Assembly: GCA_963848495.1 (NCBI GenBank)
Contig: CAWKDV010000003.1
Location: 434,001-498,000, forward strand
Length of the DNA stretch: 64,000 bases
Direction of reading: 5' to 3'
Source: JAICJR01 sp963848495
GTDB taxonomy: Bacteria; Actinomycetota; Thermoleophilia; Solirubrobacterales; Thermoleophilaceae
Below are positions 1-11,195 of the stretch, one piece after another. How positions within the stretch are numbered: position 1 is the first letter of the stretch; each line of letters begins with the position of its first letter. Made by a program: the position numbers and the translations under genes. The notes beneath the pieces are model-generated. The model was not told the DNA's origin, searched no databases, and worked only from the letters and a program-made list of their open reading frames with translations.

Positions 1-617
1 CCGAAGACCTCGAGCTCCTTGTCGGCCCATAGGTCGCGCGTGAACTCGTTGACGGTGAGGTCGAAGCGCATGCGCGGGGCCACGCCGTAGACGGTGGCGA
101 AGCGCAGGCAGGTGGGCTTGACGCCGTTCAGCTCGCCGCCCAGCATCGCCTGCTCGATGCCGACCTTCTGCTCGGCGTAGAGCGACACGGGACGCAGCTC
201 GCCCTCCTCGGTGATCGGCACCGTGGGGTCGGCCATGCGGCCGTAGTTCGAGCAGGTGGAGGCGAACACGATGCGCTCCACGCCGGCCGCCTTGGCGTCG
301 GCCACCAGCGCGCGGCTGGCCTCGACGTTGACCTCGTGGGAGACCTTCGGGTCGAGCGCGCAGGCGGGGTCGCCCACGATCGCGGCGAGGTGCACGATCG
401 AGTCGGCGCCCTCGAGCGCCTTGCGGCGTGCCTCGCCGTCGCGGATGTCGGCGCGGATGATCTCGGCGCCCTTCTCCTCCAGCGAGTGGGCGATCTGCTC
501 CTGGTCATGCAGCAGGACATCGAAGACGCGGACCTGGCGGCCAGACGCCAGCAGCTCCTCGGTGGTGGGCGTGCCGATGTAGCCGGCACCTCCCGTGACG
601 ACGGTGACGCCGCTCAT
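1..617 (-). CDS. NAD-dependent epimerase/dehydratase (extended SDR), 3' end beyond window
   Basis: Only the first 205 residues are visible; the gene continues past base 1. An N-terminal Rossmann motif GGAGYIG lies at residues 9-15, and the SDR active site is seen as a Ser/Thr stretch (about 120-126) followed by Y147-x3-K151. This is the pattern of extended SDRs that epimerise or dehydrate NDP-sugars. The ATG start at 617 is preceded by GGGAGG seven bases upstream. It is divergent from a secreted glycosidase and close to exopolysaccharide genes, which fits a nucleotide-sugar role. The exact substrate cannot be told from the fragment. Confidence 0.85.
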   Translation of the reverse strand, partial: MSGVTVVTGGAGYIGTPTTEELLASGRQVRVFDVLLHDQEQIAHSLEEKGAEIIRADIRDGEARRKALEGADSIVHLAAIVGDPACALDPKVSHEVNVEASRALVADAKAAGVERIVFASTCSNYGRMADPTVPITEEGELRPVSLYAEQKVGIEQAMLGGELNGVKPTCLRFATVYGVAPRMRFDLTVNEFTRDLWADKELEVF

Positions 618-968
618 TCAGCTACCTCCCATGCGCGGCGCGTCTGTGCGACGGCCGCACGCAGTTGCGTGCAGTTCAAATCGAAACTCCTAAGGGGTAC
701 AGCGCGAGCCCCTGCTCAGGACGGAACGGGGTTCAACCTGTTTCGATCGTACCTCAGGTTTTTCCCCTGCGGGAAATTTCCTCCCCTCTTTGCGCGAGCC
801 TATTTGTCGAGGTCAGCGCAATTCCCTCTCTAAAGCGCTTCAGGGCTGCCGATCAGACCGTGCGTAAGCCGTAGTTGCGCTACTCGCGCCTCCCTCCCAC
901 ACGGCCCCTAAATCCCTTCCCGATGGCGGTCGCCCCCAATGGCGGCACGTCAAGAGAGGCCAACCCTC
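618..968. promoter_or_regulatory. Divergent intergenic region, 351 bp, with inverted motifs
   Basis: This is the longest gene-free stretch and separates two divergent genes, so it should hold both promoters. It is less GC-rich than its neighbours. ATCGAAAC occurs at 680-687 and its reverse complement GTTTCGAT at 740-747. A small hairpin TTTCCC/GGGAAA spans 761-776. No convincing sigma70-type -35/-10 pair was picked out. No ORF with coding character was seen in it. Confidence 0.4.
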
Positions 969-2978
<2,010 letters not shown>

Positions 2979-3005
2979 CAGGTCGACGGTAACTCACAGC
3001 AAGAT

Positions 3006-3035
3006 GCCGAGGGGGCCCGAACGGGCCCCCTCGGC
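3006..3035 (+). terminator. Strong GC-rich hairpin after the glycosidase gene
   Basis: A perfect 14-bp stem (3006-3019 with 3022-3035) with a 2-nt AA loop lies 27 bases after the stop codon. No T-tract follows, as is common for terminators in GC-rich actinobacteria. It separates the two glycosidase genes, and the next gene has its own -10 box. Confidence 0.75.
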
Positions 3036-3047
3036 GCATTTCAGGGG

Positions 3048-3053
3048 TACATT
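3048..3053 (+). promoter_or_regulatory. Candidate -10 box TACATT of a leaderless transcript
   Basis: TACATT lies exactly six bases before the ATG at 3060, and no Shine-Dalgarno sequence is present. This spacing would place the transcription start at the A of the start codon. Confidence 0.45.
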
Positions 3054-3059
3054 CGAATC

Positions 3060-4205
3060 ATGTTTCGCAAGGCACTGCCCGCGACCGCCGCGGGCATCGC
3101 CCTGCTGGCCGCCCTGATCGCGCTGCTCGTAGCCGGAAGGCTGTCGCAGTCGTCGGGCCGGCCCGTGGGCCCGGCCGGCGACCACTGCCCGCAGGTCCCC
3201 GTCGGGTCTCCGCCGGCCCGTCGCGGCGCGCTCGTCGTGGGCCTCAACTCCGTCTGGAACAACGACTGCAACCTGGCCGCCGTGGCGGCGGCCGGAGTCA
3301 CGATGGAGCGCCTCGAGCTCGACTGGTCGGCCGTGCAGCCGAGGCCAGGGGTCTGGCGCTTCGACCGCTACGACAAGCAGTTCGCCGTGGCCGCCCGGCA
3401 CGGCATCACGATTCTGCCGCTGCTGATGAACGTGCCGGCCTGGGCGGGCCACGGCTGGAACGTGTTCCCCTCGCGGCCCGCCGCCTACGCCCGCTACGTG
3501 GCGCGCGTGGTTGCGCGCTACGGGCCGCACGGCAGCTTCTGGCGGACGCATCGGGAGCTGCCGGCGCGCCCTGCCGGCTGGTTCGAGATCTGGAACGAGC
3601 CGTACCTGACCGACTTCTCGGCGGGCGGGGTGAACCCGCGGGCCTACGCCCGCCTGTTCAAGCGTGCCGCCGCGGCCGGCCGGCGCGCGGACCCCGCCGC
3701 CCGCTTCCTGCTCGAGGCCGATCTCACGGGACTGCCGGCGCACGGTCCCGGCGTGCCCTGGGTGGCCCCGATGTTCGCCGCGGTGCCGGACCTCGGCCGT
3801 TGGTTCGACGGCGTGGCCGTGCACCCGTACACCGGCACGTCCTCGCCGAAGAGCTTCGACGCGGCGGACGCGCGCGGCCAGTTCAAGCGCATCGCGCAGA
3901 TCCGCCGGCAGTTCGCCGCCCACGGGGCCGGCTCGAAGCCGTTCTGGATCACGGAGGTGGGCTGGTCCACCTGCCCGGCGGACCCGACCATCTGCGTGAG
4001 CGAGCCGACGCAGGCGCAGTACCTGAAGAGCGCCTTCCAGATCGTGAAGGCGGACTACCCGTGGGTGCGAGCCCTCTTCCCCTACAACTACCGCGACGGG
4101 GTGGAGGGGAACGGCACGGACAAGGAGGCCTGGTTCGGGCTGATCCGCCGGGCAGGCCAGCCGAAGCCGTCCTGGAACGTGCTGCGCGCGCAGGCGCCGG
4201 GTTAG
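3060..4205 (+). CDS. Membrane-anchored or secreted clan GH-A glycosidase
   Basis: The protein has 381 residues. A hydrophobic N-terminus (residues 5-26) is either a signal anchor or a signal peptide. The rest fits a TIM-barrel glycosidase of the GH5/GH39/GH42 type, with the acid/base in WNEPY (E180) and the nucleophile in ITEVGWS (E299). HPYTG near residue 258 matches the barrel strand usually found between them. It is a paralogue in fold, not a close copy, of the upstream glycosidase. The TAG stop overlaps the stop of the convergent polymerase gene. Its context in an exopolysaccharide locus suggests trimming or release of a surface polymer; this is inference. Confidence 0.75.
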   Translation: MFRKALPATAAGIALLAALIALLVAGRLSQSSGRPVGPAGDHCPQVPVGSPPARRGALVVGLNSVWNNDCNLAAVAAAGVTMERLELDWSAVQPRPGVWRFDRYDKQFAVAARHGITILPLLMNVPAWAGHGWNVFPSRPAAYARYVARVVARYGPHGSFWRTHRELPARPAGWFEIWNEPYLTDFSAGGVNPRAYARLFKRAAAAGRRADPAARFLLEADLTGLPAHGPGVPWVAPMFAAVPDLGRWFDGVAVHPYTGTSSPKSFDAADARGQFKRIAQIRRQFAAHGAGSKPFWITEVGWSTCPADPTICVSEPTQAQYLKSAFQIVKADYPWVRALFPYNYRDGVEGNGTDKEAWFGLIRRAGQPKPSWNVLRAQAPG

Positions 4206-5731
4206 CTGCCGCCCGCGAGGCCAGACACCGCAAGTGCCAGCGCGAGGCAGCCGGCGGCCACCATGGCCAGCGCGCATGCGGTGACGCCCCAGCTGCGGTG
4301 CCCGCGCGCGAACACCAGGCCGGTGGTCATCGCCCGCCGGCCCGCGGCAAGCGGCTGCGTAAGGCCGCTCTCGATGGTCTTGGCCGGCTCTGGCTCCGCC
4401 ATCGTCGCCTTCGCGGCCGCGAGCCAGCCGAGCGCCGCGCCCACGATCATCGAGAAGCGCACGTCGACGCCCGTGAACGACGCGGTGGTCTCCGCGACCA
4501 TCAGGCCGGCGATGCCGGCGAGGCCGGCCAGGCCGATCGAGCGGTGGAGGCCGTCCGGGTGCTGGCGCCAGAGCGAGTACCCCATGTAGAGGCCGGTCGC
4601 CATTAACCAGACGTAGGCGAACATGCCCAGCAGGCCCATCTTGATCCAGTACCAGAAGATCAGGAAGTGGGTGTACTGGCCCTGGCCGGCGAAGGCGAGC
4701 GAGATCGCCCGGTTCGCCACCCAGGGAACGCCGATCCCGAGGCCGAACAGCGGCCGCTTCAGCACGCTGTGGAGCACGTTGCGACGCTCCTCGATGCGGT
4801 AGCGGTCGTCGGCGTTCAGCTGGATGGCGGAGGGCGACAGCTCCTTGCCGCGGGCGAGCACCGGATTGCTCGAGTTGCCGGGGCCGACAATGGCGAACGC
4901 GATGACTCCGGCAATGGCGAAGATGATGATGCTGGGGAGCAGGACCCGCCCGCCGCGCCGACCTGTGGCGAACAGCAGGACCAGCACGAGGCCCATGGCC
5001 CCGCCGATCCAGAAGCTGCGCCGGAACGACAGGATCAGCGCGGCAAACGCGAACGCCGACCCCCAGCGCGCCCAGCGGGCGGTTGGAACGCGGTGGATGA
5101 CGGCGACCGCCAGCGTCAGGAGGAGCAGCAGCATCAGCCAGTTGGCCGTCGGCTCCAGGTAGGTCAGCGTCGTATCGCCGAACGACATGCCCTGACCCCC
5201 CAGCCAGAAGATCGTGCCGAGGACGCCCTTCACCACCGCGAGCACCCCGGCGACGATGGCGAAGTTGCGCACGGCCGTGCGCGTCCTGAGGGCGTTGACC
5301 ACGATGAACGGCGTGACCACGAGCTCGGTGATCGTCTCCCCCTGACTGACCCAGGGGCCGCGGGCGGCGCCGCTGAAGTGGCCGTTCACGAGGCCGAGCA
5401 GCTCACAGCCCGCGAGGAACAGCAGCGGGTACGTGGCCGCGCCCGGCGTCCGTGGCCGCTCGCCGCGCTTCACCAGGTCGAACAGCGTGGCCGCCACGAC
5501 CAGCAGGAAGAGCATGAACGGCAGGCCGACCTTGCCCCCGGCGGAGTAGAAGTGGGCGCCGGCCGAGAGGAAGCCCCCGGGGTTGGCCTCGAGCAGGACG
5601 ACGATGCCGAGCAGCACGGACAGCGACACCCACGGCGGCGTGAGCAGCAGCGTGAGCACGAAGCCGATCCCGACCACGGTCGCCAGGAGGAGCACGCCGT
5701 TCGACTGGCCGGCCACGAGACCGACGACCAA
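4202..5731 (-). CDS. O-antigen ligase/polymerase-like integral membrane protein (Wzy/WaaL superfamily)
   Basis: The protein has 509 residues with about eleven or twelve hydrophobic segments and a long extracytoplasmic loop near residues 290-345, the layout of the O-antigen ligase/Wzy superfamily (PF04932). The loop region contains RYRIEERRNVLHS followed by PLFGLGIG, close to the conserved loop motif of bacterial polymerases. The first possible start in the frame is TTG at 5731. It lies 56 bp downstream of the BY-kinase gene on the same strand, so the two probably form a kinase-regulated polysaccharide polymerisation unit. The gap contains a small GC-rich hairpin near 5750-5770. Confidence 0.8.
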   Translation of the reverse strand: MVVGLVAGQSNGVLLLATVVGIGFVLTLLLTPPWVSLSVLLGIVVLLEANPGGFLSAGAHFYSAGGKVGLPFMLFLLVVAATLFDLVKRGERPRTPGAATYPLLFLAGCELLGLVNGHFSGAARGPWVSQGETITELVVTPFIVVNALRTRTAVRNFAIVAGVLAVVKGVLGTIFWLGGQGMSFGDTTLTYLEPTANWLMLLLLLTLAVAVIHRVPTARWARWGSAFAFAALILSFRRSFWIGGAMGLVLVLLFATGRRGGRVLLPSIIIFAIAGVIAFAIVGPGNSSNPVLARGKELSPSAIQLNADDRYRIEERRNVLHSVLKRPLFGLGIGVPWVANRAISLAFAGQGQYTHFLIFWYWIKMGLLGMFAYVWLMATGLYMGYSLWRQHPDGLHRSIGLAGLAGIAGLMVAETTASFTGVDVRFSMIVGAALGWLAAAKATMAEPEPAKTIESGLTQPLAAGRRAMTTGLVFARGHRSWGVTACALAMVAAGCLALALAVSGLAGGS

Positions 5732-5787
5732 CAGCCCTGCAAGCCCGGCGCCCAGGGCGCCTACAGAGCGCCCTGACCAGGTGGTCG

Positions 5788-7371
5788 TCAGGGAGCGACT
5801 CCCTGCTTCTTCAGCGGCAGTCGCCCGCTGCGACTGTCTTCCTGGTAGTACGGTGAGAAGGTGGTCTTCGAGCGGTTGAAGACGAGCCCGACGATGGGGG
5901 CGTTGACCGCCCGCAGCGTCTCCACGGCGCGCCTCGCCTGCACGCGGCTGGTGCGGCGGGCGTCGACCACCAGGATCACGGCGTTGGAGTAGCGGACCAG
6001 AACGAGGGCGTCCGTGATGCCGAGCACCGGCGGGCTGTCGATGACGACAGCGCCAAAGGAGTTCTCGAGCACCTTGAGTCCGTCGGCCATGACCTTGGAG
6101 CTGAGCGCCTCGGCCGGGTCCTCCACGCGCCTGCCGACCGGCAGCGCGTGCAGCTCACCGCCGCGCCGCGCGGCGGACGGGGGCAGCCGCACCGGCTGGC
6201 TGAGCTCGGCGGCGAGGGCCGGCTCCTCCGCGTGCAGCACGTCGCCGACGCCGGGGTTCGGGCGGATGTCCAGCTGCTGCGCCAACGTGGGCCGCCGCAG
6301 GTCGCCCTCCACCGCGGCCACGCTGCGGCCCTCAGCAGCGAGCGAGCGCGCGAGGTTGGCTGCGACGTAGCTCTTGCCGGCGCCCAGGTTCGGGCTCGTG
6401 ACCAGCAGCGCTCCGCCGCCGCCGCTGCCGTTCTGCAAGACCGTGTTCGCCGGGTCGAGCCGCTCGAGCGAGTCGGGCGCTTCGAAGGTGGCGTACGCAA
6501 TGCCCGTGCGCAGGCCGCGGAAGGCCTCGATTGCGGCCGCGTCGTCGGGCGCGGCACGCGGCAGCTCGCCGATGATCGGGATGCCGAGGTCCACTGACGC
6601 TTCCTCGGCGGAGCTGTAGCGACCGGCCAGGAGCGACCAGAGCAGCGCGACGCCGGAGCCCAGCAGCAGCGCGGCGATGAACGCCAGCGCGGCGTCGCGC
6701 TTCGGGCGCGGCGACGAAGGCGTGGTGGGCACCGAGGCGGCCTCGATCACCGAGATCTTGTCGTTGGTGTTGCCGGCCAGGTTCGCGATCTGCTGGGTCA
6801 GCGCGGTGGTGAGCGACTTGAGCGTGTTGATCTTCGCCACCGTCGCCGCGCTCGGGGCCACCTGGCCGGAGAGCGCGGTGATCTGGGCCTGGGCCGTGTT
6901 GAGCTGGGTCTGGACCGCGTTGAGCGCGTCCTGGTGCTGCCTCGTCTGCTGGTCGTTGATCTGCGTGACGAAGCCGTTCGCGTACGCGTTGGCCAGCTGG
7001 GCCGCCTGCCGGGGGCTGGTGCTCTCGCCGGTGAGGTCGATCAGGCCGAGGTCGCCCTTGGTTGCGGCCGACACGTTCTTGGAGAAGCGGTAGGTGCTGA
7101 TCGGTGGCTTCATCAGCTTGGCGCCGCGGGCAAGCACCGGGGTGGTCTTGGCGAGCTCGAGATAGACGTCGCTGAGCTGGAGCAGCTGCTGGGGCGCGAG
7201 CGCGCCGCCGCCGACCTGCTCGCTCGGGATCACCTGCACAGTTGCGTCGCCCTGATATTTGTTCGTCTGCGACTTGCTCGCGACGTACGCAAGAGCGGTC
7301 GCGGCGATCGCCACAATGGCGATCACACGCTTGTAACTCCAGATGACTCGAAGGGGATGAGTGGAAGCCAT
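5788..7371 (-). CDS. Polysaccharide co-polymerase fused to BY-kinase (Wzc/CpsCD-like)
   Basis: The protein has 527 residues. Two membrane segments (16-31 and 228-249) bracket a Wzz-type extracytoplasmic domain with coiled-coil character (140-200). The cytoplasmic part is a tyrosine-kinase ATPase with Walker A ending NLGAGKS (325-334), a Walker A' in which the first acidic residue is Glu (VEGDLRRP, 354-361) and Walker B VVIDSPPV (442-449). Only two tyrosines (508-509) are left in the C-terminal tail, fewer than the usual Tyr cluster. It should control chain length and export of the polymer made by the neighbouring ligase/polymerase. A CpsB-type phosphatase is encoded about 38 kb away. Confidence 0.9.
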   Translation of the reverse strand: MASTHPLRVIWSYKRVIAIVAIAATALAYVASKSQTNKYQGDATVQVIPSEQVGGGALAPQQLLQLSDVYLELAKTTPVLARGAKLMKPPISTYRFSKNVSAATKGDLGLIDLTGESTSPRQAAQLANAYANGFVTQINDQQTRQHQDALNAVQTQLNTAQAQITALSGQVAPSAATVAKINTLKSLTTALTQQIANLAGNTNDKISVIEAASVPTTPSSPRPKRDAALAFIAALLLGSGVALLWSLLAGRYSSAEEASVDLGIPIIGELPRAAPDDAAAIEAFRGLRTGIAYATFEAPDSLERLDPANTVLQNGSGGGGALLVTSPNLGAGKSYVAANLARSLAAEGRSVAAVEGDLRRPTLAQQLDIRPNPGVGDVLHAEEPALAAELSQPVRLPPSAARRGGELHALPVGRRVEDPAEALSSKVMADGLKVLENSFGAVVIDSPPVLGITDALVLVRYSNAVILVVDARRTSRVQARRAVETLRAVNAPIVGLVFNRSKTTFSPYYQEDSRSGRLPLKKQGVAP

Positions 7372-7427
7372 TTCGAAGGCCGATGTGCCGGCCAGTGAAC
7401 CGTTTCGGGGCGAGATGGACGGTCTCG

Positions 7428-7457
7428 ACTATACGCCCCACTGATAACGGGACTCAA
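7428..7457 (-). promoter_or_regulatory. Candidate sigma70-type promoter of the BY-kinase gene
   Basis: On the minus strand TTGAGT (7452-7457) is followed after 18 bases by TATAGT (7428-7433), close to the -35 and -10 consensus. The start would be near 7420, giving a leader of about 50 nt before the ATG at 7371. The 246-bp divergent region also holds TAAATA (7551-7556), possibly the -10 of the opposite glycosyltransferase gene. Confidence 0.55.
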
Positions 7458-7617
7458 TCGACATTCTCATGACCATCCCTGAATTGCAACTGGCCTCGTG
7501 GACCGATTGGCATATTCGTCCAGAGCTGGTCAATTCCTGCGCCCTGTGGCTAAATAGGTGTAGTTGGGTCGACTCGCTTTTCAGCCGCAGGGGCCTTGGT
7601 ATGCCGATGAGCCGCCG

Positions 7618-8727
7618 GTGAGATCTCGGATCTCGACCGGGCTCGTCCACGACTACCTGCTCGTCATGCGAGGCGGGGAACGGACCTTTGCCGCGATCGC
7701 GGACTGCTGGCCCGAGGCGCCGATCTACACCCTGCTCTTCGACGACGAGGGCACCGATCGCCGCTTCCACGGCCGCACCGTCCACCCGTCCTACCTCCAG
7801 CGCCTCGGCATTCGCCAGAAGGGCTTCAGGCGCCTGCTTCCGCTCTACCCGCGCGCCGCCGAGCACCTGCCGGTGCAGGACCACGACGTGGTCGTGTCGA
7901 GCAGCAGCGCCTTCGCGCACGGCGTGCGGCCGGGCCCGGGTGCCGTGCACGTCTGCTACTGCCACTCCCCCTTCCGCTACGCCTGGTTCGAGCGCCAGCG
8001 CGCCCTCGAGGAGGCGCCGCGGGTCGCGCGGCCGCTGCTGCGCGGCGTGCTTCGGCGAATGCGCGCCTGGGACCTGGAGGCCACCGAGCGCGTGACCCAC
8101 TACGTGGCCAACTCGCAGATCACCCGGGAGCGGATCCAGCAGGTCTGGGGCCGCGACTCGCAGATCGTGCACCCGCCGGTCGAGGTCGACCGCTTCGAGA
8201 TCGGCAGCCCCGAGGACTTCTTCCTCGTGGTGATGGAGCTTGTCCGTCACAAGCGGGTCGAGCTGGCCCTCGAGGCCGCCAAGCGCGCCGGCCGTCCGAT
8301 CAAGGTGGTCGGCACCGGGCCGGACCTCGAGCGGCTGAAGGCGCTCCACGGCGACCACGCGGAGTTCCTCGGCCGCGTGAGCGACGAGCAGCTCGTCGAC
8401 CTCAACGCTCGGGCGCTGGCGCTGATCGTGCCCAACGTCGAGGAGTTCGGCATCGCCGCCGTGGAGACCCAGGCCGCGGGGCGCCCCGTCGTCGCCGTCG
8501 ACGCCGGCGGCGTCCGCGAGACCGTGGTCAACGGCTCGACCGGCGTGCTCGTGCCCGTCGGCGATCTGGACGCGCTCACCGAGGCGCTGCGCGAGACCGA
8601 CTTCACGCGCTTCTCACCGGAGCGCATCCGCCAGCACGCCTACGGCTTCTCGACTCAGGCGTTCCAGGCCAAGTTCAAGGCCGAGGTGGCTCGGCTCACC
8701 GCGCAGGACCAAGCCCGAGCGGCCTAG
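7618..8727 (+). CDS. Glycosyltransferase family 4 (group 1)
   Basis: The protein has 369 residues in the GT-B fold. The N-terminal half starts with the typical strand GLVHDYL and a GGER loop. The C-terminal donor half carries the E-x7-E signature in EEFGIAAVETQAAGRPVVA. The GTG at 7618 places the first beta strand right after the start, as in the family. An in-frame TTG at 7564 adds 18 residues without family character but lies near a TAAATA box, so it cannot be excluded. It probably transfers a sugar in assembly of the repeat unit of the nearby exopolysaccharide. It converges on rel with a 7-bp gap. Confidence 0.85.
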   Translation: MRSRISTGLVHDYLLVMRGGERTFAAIADCWPEAPIYTLLFDDEGTDRRFHGRTVHPSYLQRLGIRQKGFRRLLPLYPRAAEHLPVQDHDVVVSSSSAFAHGVRPGPGAVHVCYCHSPFRYAWFERQRALEEAPRVARPLLRGVLRRMRAWDLEATERVTHYVANSQITRERIQQVWGRDSQIVHPPVEVDRFEIGSPEDFFLVVMELVRHKRVELALEAAKRAGRPIKVVGTGPDLERLKALHGDHAEFLGRVSDEQLVDLNARALALIVPNVEEFGIAAVETQAAGRPVVAVDAGGVRETVVNGSTGVLVPVGDLDALTEALRETDFTRFSPERIRQHAYGFSTQAFQAKFKAEVARLTAQDQARAA

Positions 8728-8734
8728 GACACCA

Positions 8735-11146
8735 CTAACTCGTCGGCGTCACGCGATAGGCGTCGAAGACGCCGTCGATGTTGCGCAGGCGCTGCACGCA
8801 GGTCTTCAGCGCGGCGGTGTCCCCCACCTCGATCACGAAGCGGTTCTTCACCATCGGGTGCACGACCGTGCAGCGCGCCTCGAGGATGTTGACGCCGCTC
8901 TCCGCGAAGGTGCGGGAGAGGTCCTCGAGCAGGCGGTGGCGGTCCCAGGCGTCGACCTCGAGCTCGACGCGGAACGACGTGGCCCCCGTGCCCTCCCACG
9001 ACACCGGCGTGAACCGCTCGGGGCTCTTCATCAGCGCCCGGGCGTTGGGGCAGTGCTCGTGGTGGATCGTGATGCCGCGGCCGAGTGAGATGTAGCCGAC
9101 GATCGGGTCGCCCGGCACCGGGCGGCAGCACTTGGCGAGCCGCAGCGGGACGTCGTCGATGCCCTCGACCTTGATGCCGTAGCTCGACGAGGCCGCGGTG
9201 GGCTTGGGCGACTCGCGCTTGGCCAGCAGGTCGTCGACCGGTCCCGCGGGCTCGATAGCCGCCTCGCCCTGCTTGAGGCGCTGCATGATCTTGTTGACGA
9301 CGACCTTCGACGAGATCTTGGACTGGCCGAGGGCGATGTAGAACTCCTCGGCCTTCTTGAAGCCCATCTCGCGGATCACGTCCGCCAGCAGCGGCGAGCC
9401 GGCCAGCTTCTGCGGCGGCAGGCCCTGGCGCTTGAGGTTGTCCTGGAGGATGTCGCGGCCGGCGCGCTCCGAGTCCTCGCGGCGCTCGCGCTTGAACCAG
9501 GCGCGGATCTTCGACTGGGCGCGCGCGGTCTTGGCGAGCGACAGCCAGTCGCGCGACGGGCCGCGCTCCTGCTTGGAGGTGAGCACCTCGCAGATGTCGC
9601 CCGACCTGAGCTCGTAGTGGAGCGGCACGATCTTGCCGTTGACCTTCGCGCCCACGCAGCGGTGGCCGACGTCGGTGTGGACCTCGTAGGCGAAGTCGAG
9701 CGGCGTGGCGCCGGCCGCGAGCGACTTGACCTCGCCCTTCGGCGTGAAGACGAACACCTCGTCCTCGAACAGGTCGACCTTCAGCCCCTCGACGAACTCC
9801 TGCGGGTCCTTCAGCTCCCGCTGCCAGTCGAGCAGGTGCTTGAGCCACTCGACCTTGTCCTGCACGCCCTGCGGCGGGACGCGCTTGCCGTCGCGGTAGC
9901 CGCCGTCCTTGTAGATCCAGTGAGCGGCGATCCCGTACTCCGCCGTGTCGTGCATGTCCTGCGTGCGGATCTGGATCTCGAGCGGCCGCCCCTCGGGCCC
10001 GATCACCGTGGTGTGGAGCGCCTGGTACATGTTGAACTTGGGCATCGCCACGAAGTCCTTGAAGCGCCCGGGCAGCGGCTTCCAGAGCGAGTGGATCACG
10101 CCGATCGCGCCGTAGCAGTCCTTGACCGACTCCACGAGCACGCGCATCGCCGTGAGGTCGTAGATCTCGTTGAACTCGCGGCCCTTCTTCGTCATCTTCG
10201 AGTAGATCGAGTAGAAGTGCTTGGCGCGGCCTGAGATCTGGGCGTTGATGCCGACGTCCTCGAGCTCCTTCCGCAGGTACTGGCCCGCGCGGGCGACGTA
10301 GCCCTCGCGCTCCTCGCGCTGCTGGTTGACCAGCGCCTTGATCTCCTTGTACTTGCGCGGGTGGAGCGTGGCGAAGGCAAGGTCCTCGAGCTCCCACTTG
10401 ATCGCGTGGATGCCGAGCCGGTGCGCCAGCGGGGCGAAGATCTCGAGCGTCTCCTTGGCCTTCTCCTGCTGCTTCTGCTTGGGCATCGAGCCCAGCGTGC
10501 GCATGTTGTGGAGGCGGTCCGCGAGCTTGATCAGGATGACGCGCACGTCGGCGGCCATCGCCACGATCATCTTGCGGTAGTTCTCGGCCTGGCGCTCGTC
10601 GCGGCTCTGGAAGGTGATGCCGGTGAGCTTGGTCACGCCGTCGACGAGCGTGGCGATCTCCTCGCCGAACTCGGCGCGCACCTCGTCGAGCGACGCGCTG
10701 GTGTCCTCCACCGTGTCGTGCAGCAGCGCCGCGCACAGCGTCTCGGTGTCGAGCCGCATGCCGGCGCAGATCTTGGCCACGCCGACCGGGTGGATGATGA
10801 AGTCCTCGCCCGAGCGGCGGCGCTGGTCCGCGTGGTGCTCGCAGGCGAACACGAACGCGCGCTCCACCGCGTCGCGGTCGATCTCCTGGGCGGCGTCGGA
10901 GGAGTGCTCCTCGATCACCGCCATCAGGTCGCCGAGCAGGCCGCGCTCGAAGTCCGTGAGGGCGGCCGTGGGGCCGGCCGGCGGGTTGGCCTGAGCGGGC
11001 GCGACGTCGACGGGCTTGTGCTCGAAGTCGACCTCGCCGGTGGCGACCGGCGGCGTCGCCTTGCCGTCGCCGTCCTTGGTCGCGGTGGCCTTCGCGGCCT
11101 TGTCCTTGCTACGGCTGCTCGCCGGGGTCTTCGAAGTCTCCGCCAT
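8735..11146 (-). CDS. rel: Bifunctional (p)ppGpp synthetase/hydrolase RelA/SpoT (Rsh)
   Basis: The 803-residue protein has the full long-RSH layout. The HD hydrolase domain includes H143-D144 in LLHDTVEDT, and RLHNMRTL is intact, so hydrolysis is expected. The synthetase domain holds GRAKHFYSIYSK and YDLTAMRVLV. TGS, helical and C-terminal ACT domains follow. The ATG at 11146 is chosen over a longer upstream frame because family similarity begins after it and a TAAACT box sits seven bases before it. A charged Lys/Ala-rich tail of about 60 residues precedes the HD domain. rel downstream of secDF matches actinobacterial gene order. The enzyme makes and degrades the stringent-response alarmone in the cytoplasm. 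Confidence 0.96.
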   Translation of the reverse strand: MAETSKTPASSRSKDKAAKATATKDGDGKATPPVATGEVDFEHKPVDVAPAQANPPAGPTAALTDFERGLLGDLMAVIEEHSSDAAQEIDRDAVERAFVFACEHHADQRRRSGEDFIIHPVGVAKICAGMRLDTETLCAALLHDTVEDTSASLDEVRAEFGEEIATLVDGVTKLTGITFQSRDERQAENYRKMIVAMAADVRVILIKLADRLHNMRTLGSMPKQKQQEKAKETLEIFAPLAHRLGIHAIKWELEDLAFATLHPRKYKEIKALVNQQREEREGYVARAGQYLRKELEDVGINAQISGRAKHFYSIYSKMTKKGREFNEIYDLTAMRVLVESVKDCYGAIGVIHSLWKPLPGRFKDFVAMPKFNMYQALHTTVIGPEGRPLEIQIRTQDMHDTAEYGIAAHWIYKDGGYRDGKRVPPQGVQDKVEWLKHLLDWQRELKDPQEFVEGLKVDLFEDEVFVFTPKGEVKSLAAGATPLDFAYEVHTDVGHRCVGAKVNGKIVPLHYELRSGDICEVLTSKQERGPSRDWLSLAKTARAQSKIRAWFKRERREDSERAGRDILQDNLKRQGLPPQKLAGSPLLADVIREMGFKKAEEFYIALGQSKISSKVVVNKIMQRLKQGEAAIEPAGPVDDLLAKRESPKPTAASSSYGIKVEGIDDVPLRLAKCCRPVPGDPIVGYISLGRGITIHHEHCPNARALMKSPERFTPVSWEGTGATSFRVELEVDAWDRHRLLEDLSRTFAESGVNILEARCTVVHPMVKNRFVIEVGDTAALKTCVQRLRNIDGVFDAYRVTPTS

Positions 11147-11153
11147 CAGTCCG

Positions 11154-11159
11154 AGTTTA
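11154..11159 (-). promoter_or_regulatory. Candidate -10 box TAAACT of rel (leaderless)
   Basis: TAAACT on the minus strand lies seven bases before the ATG of rel, with no Shine-Dalgarno sequence between. This suggests a leaderless rel transcript independent of the upstream recJ/secDF block. Confidence 0.5.
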
Positions 11160-11195
11160 GACCCGGGGCTCCACCGCGGTGATCGCCCAGATGGC

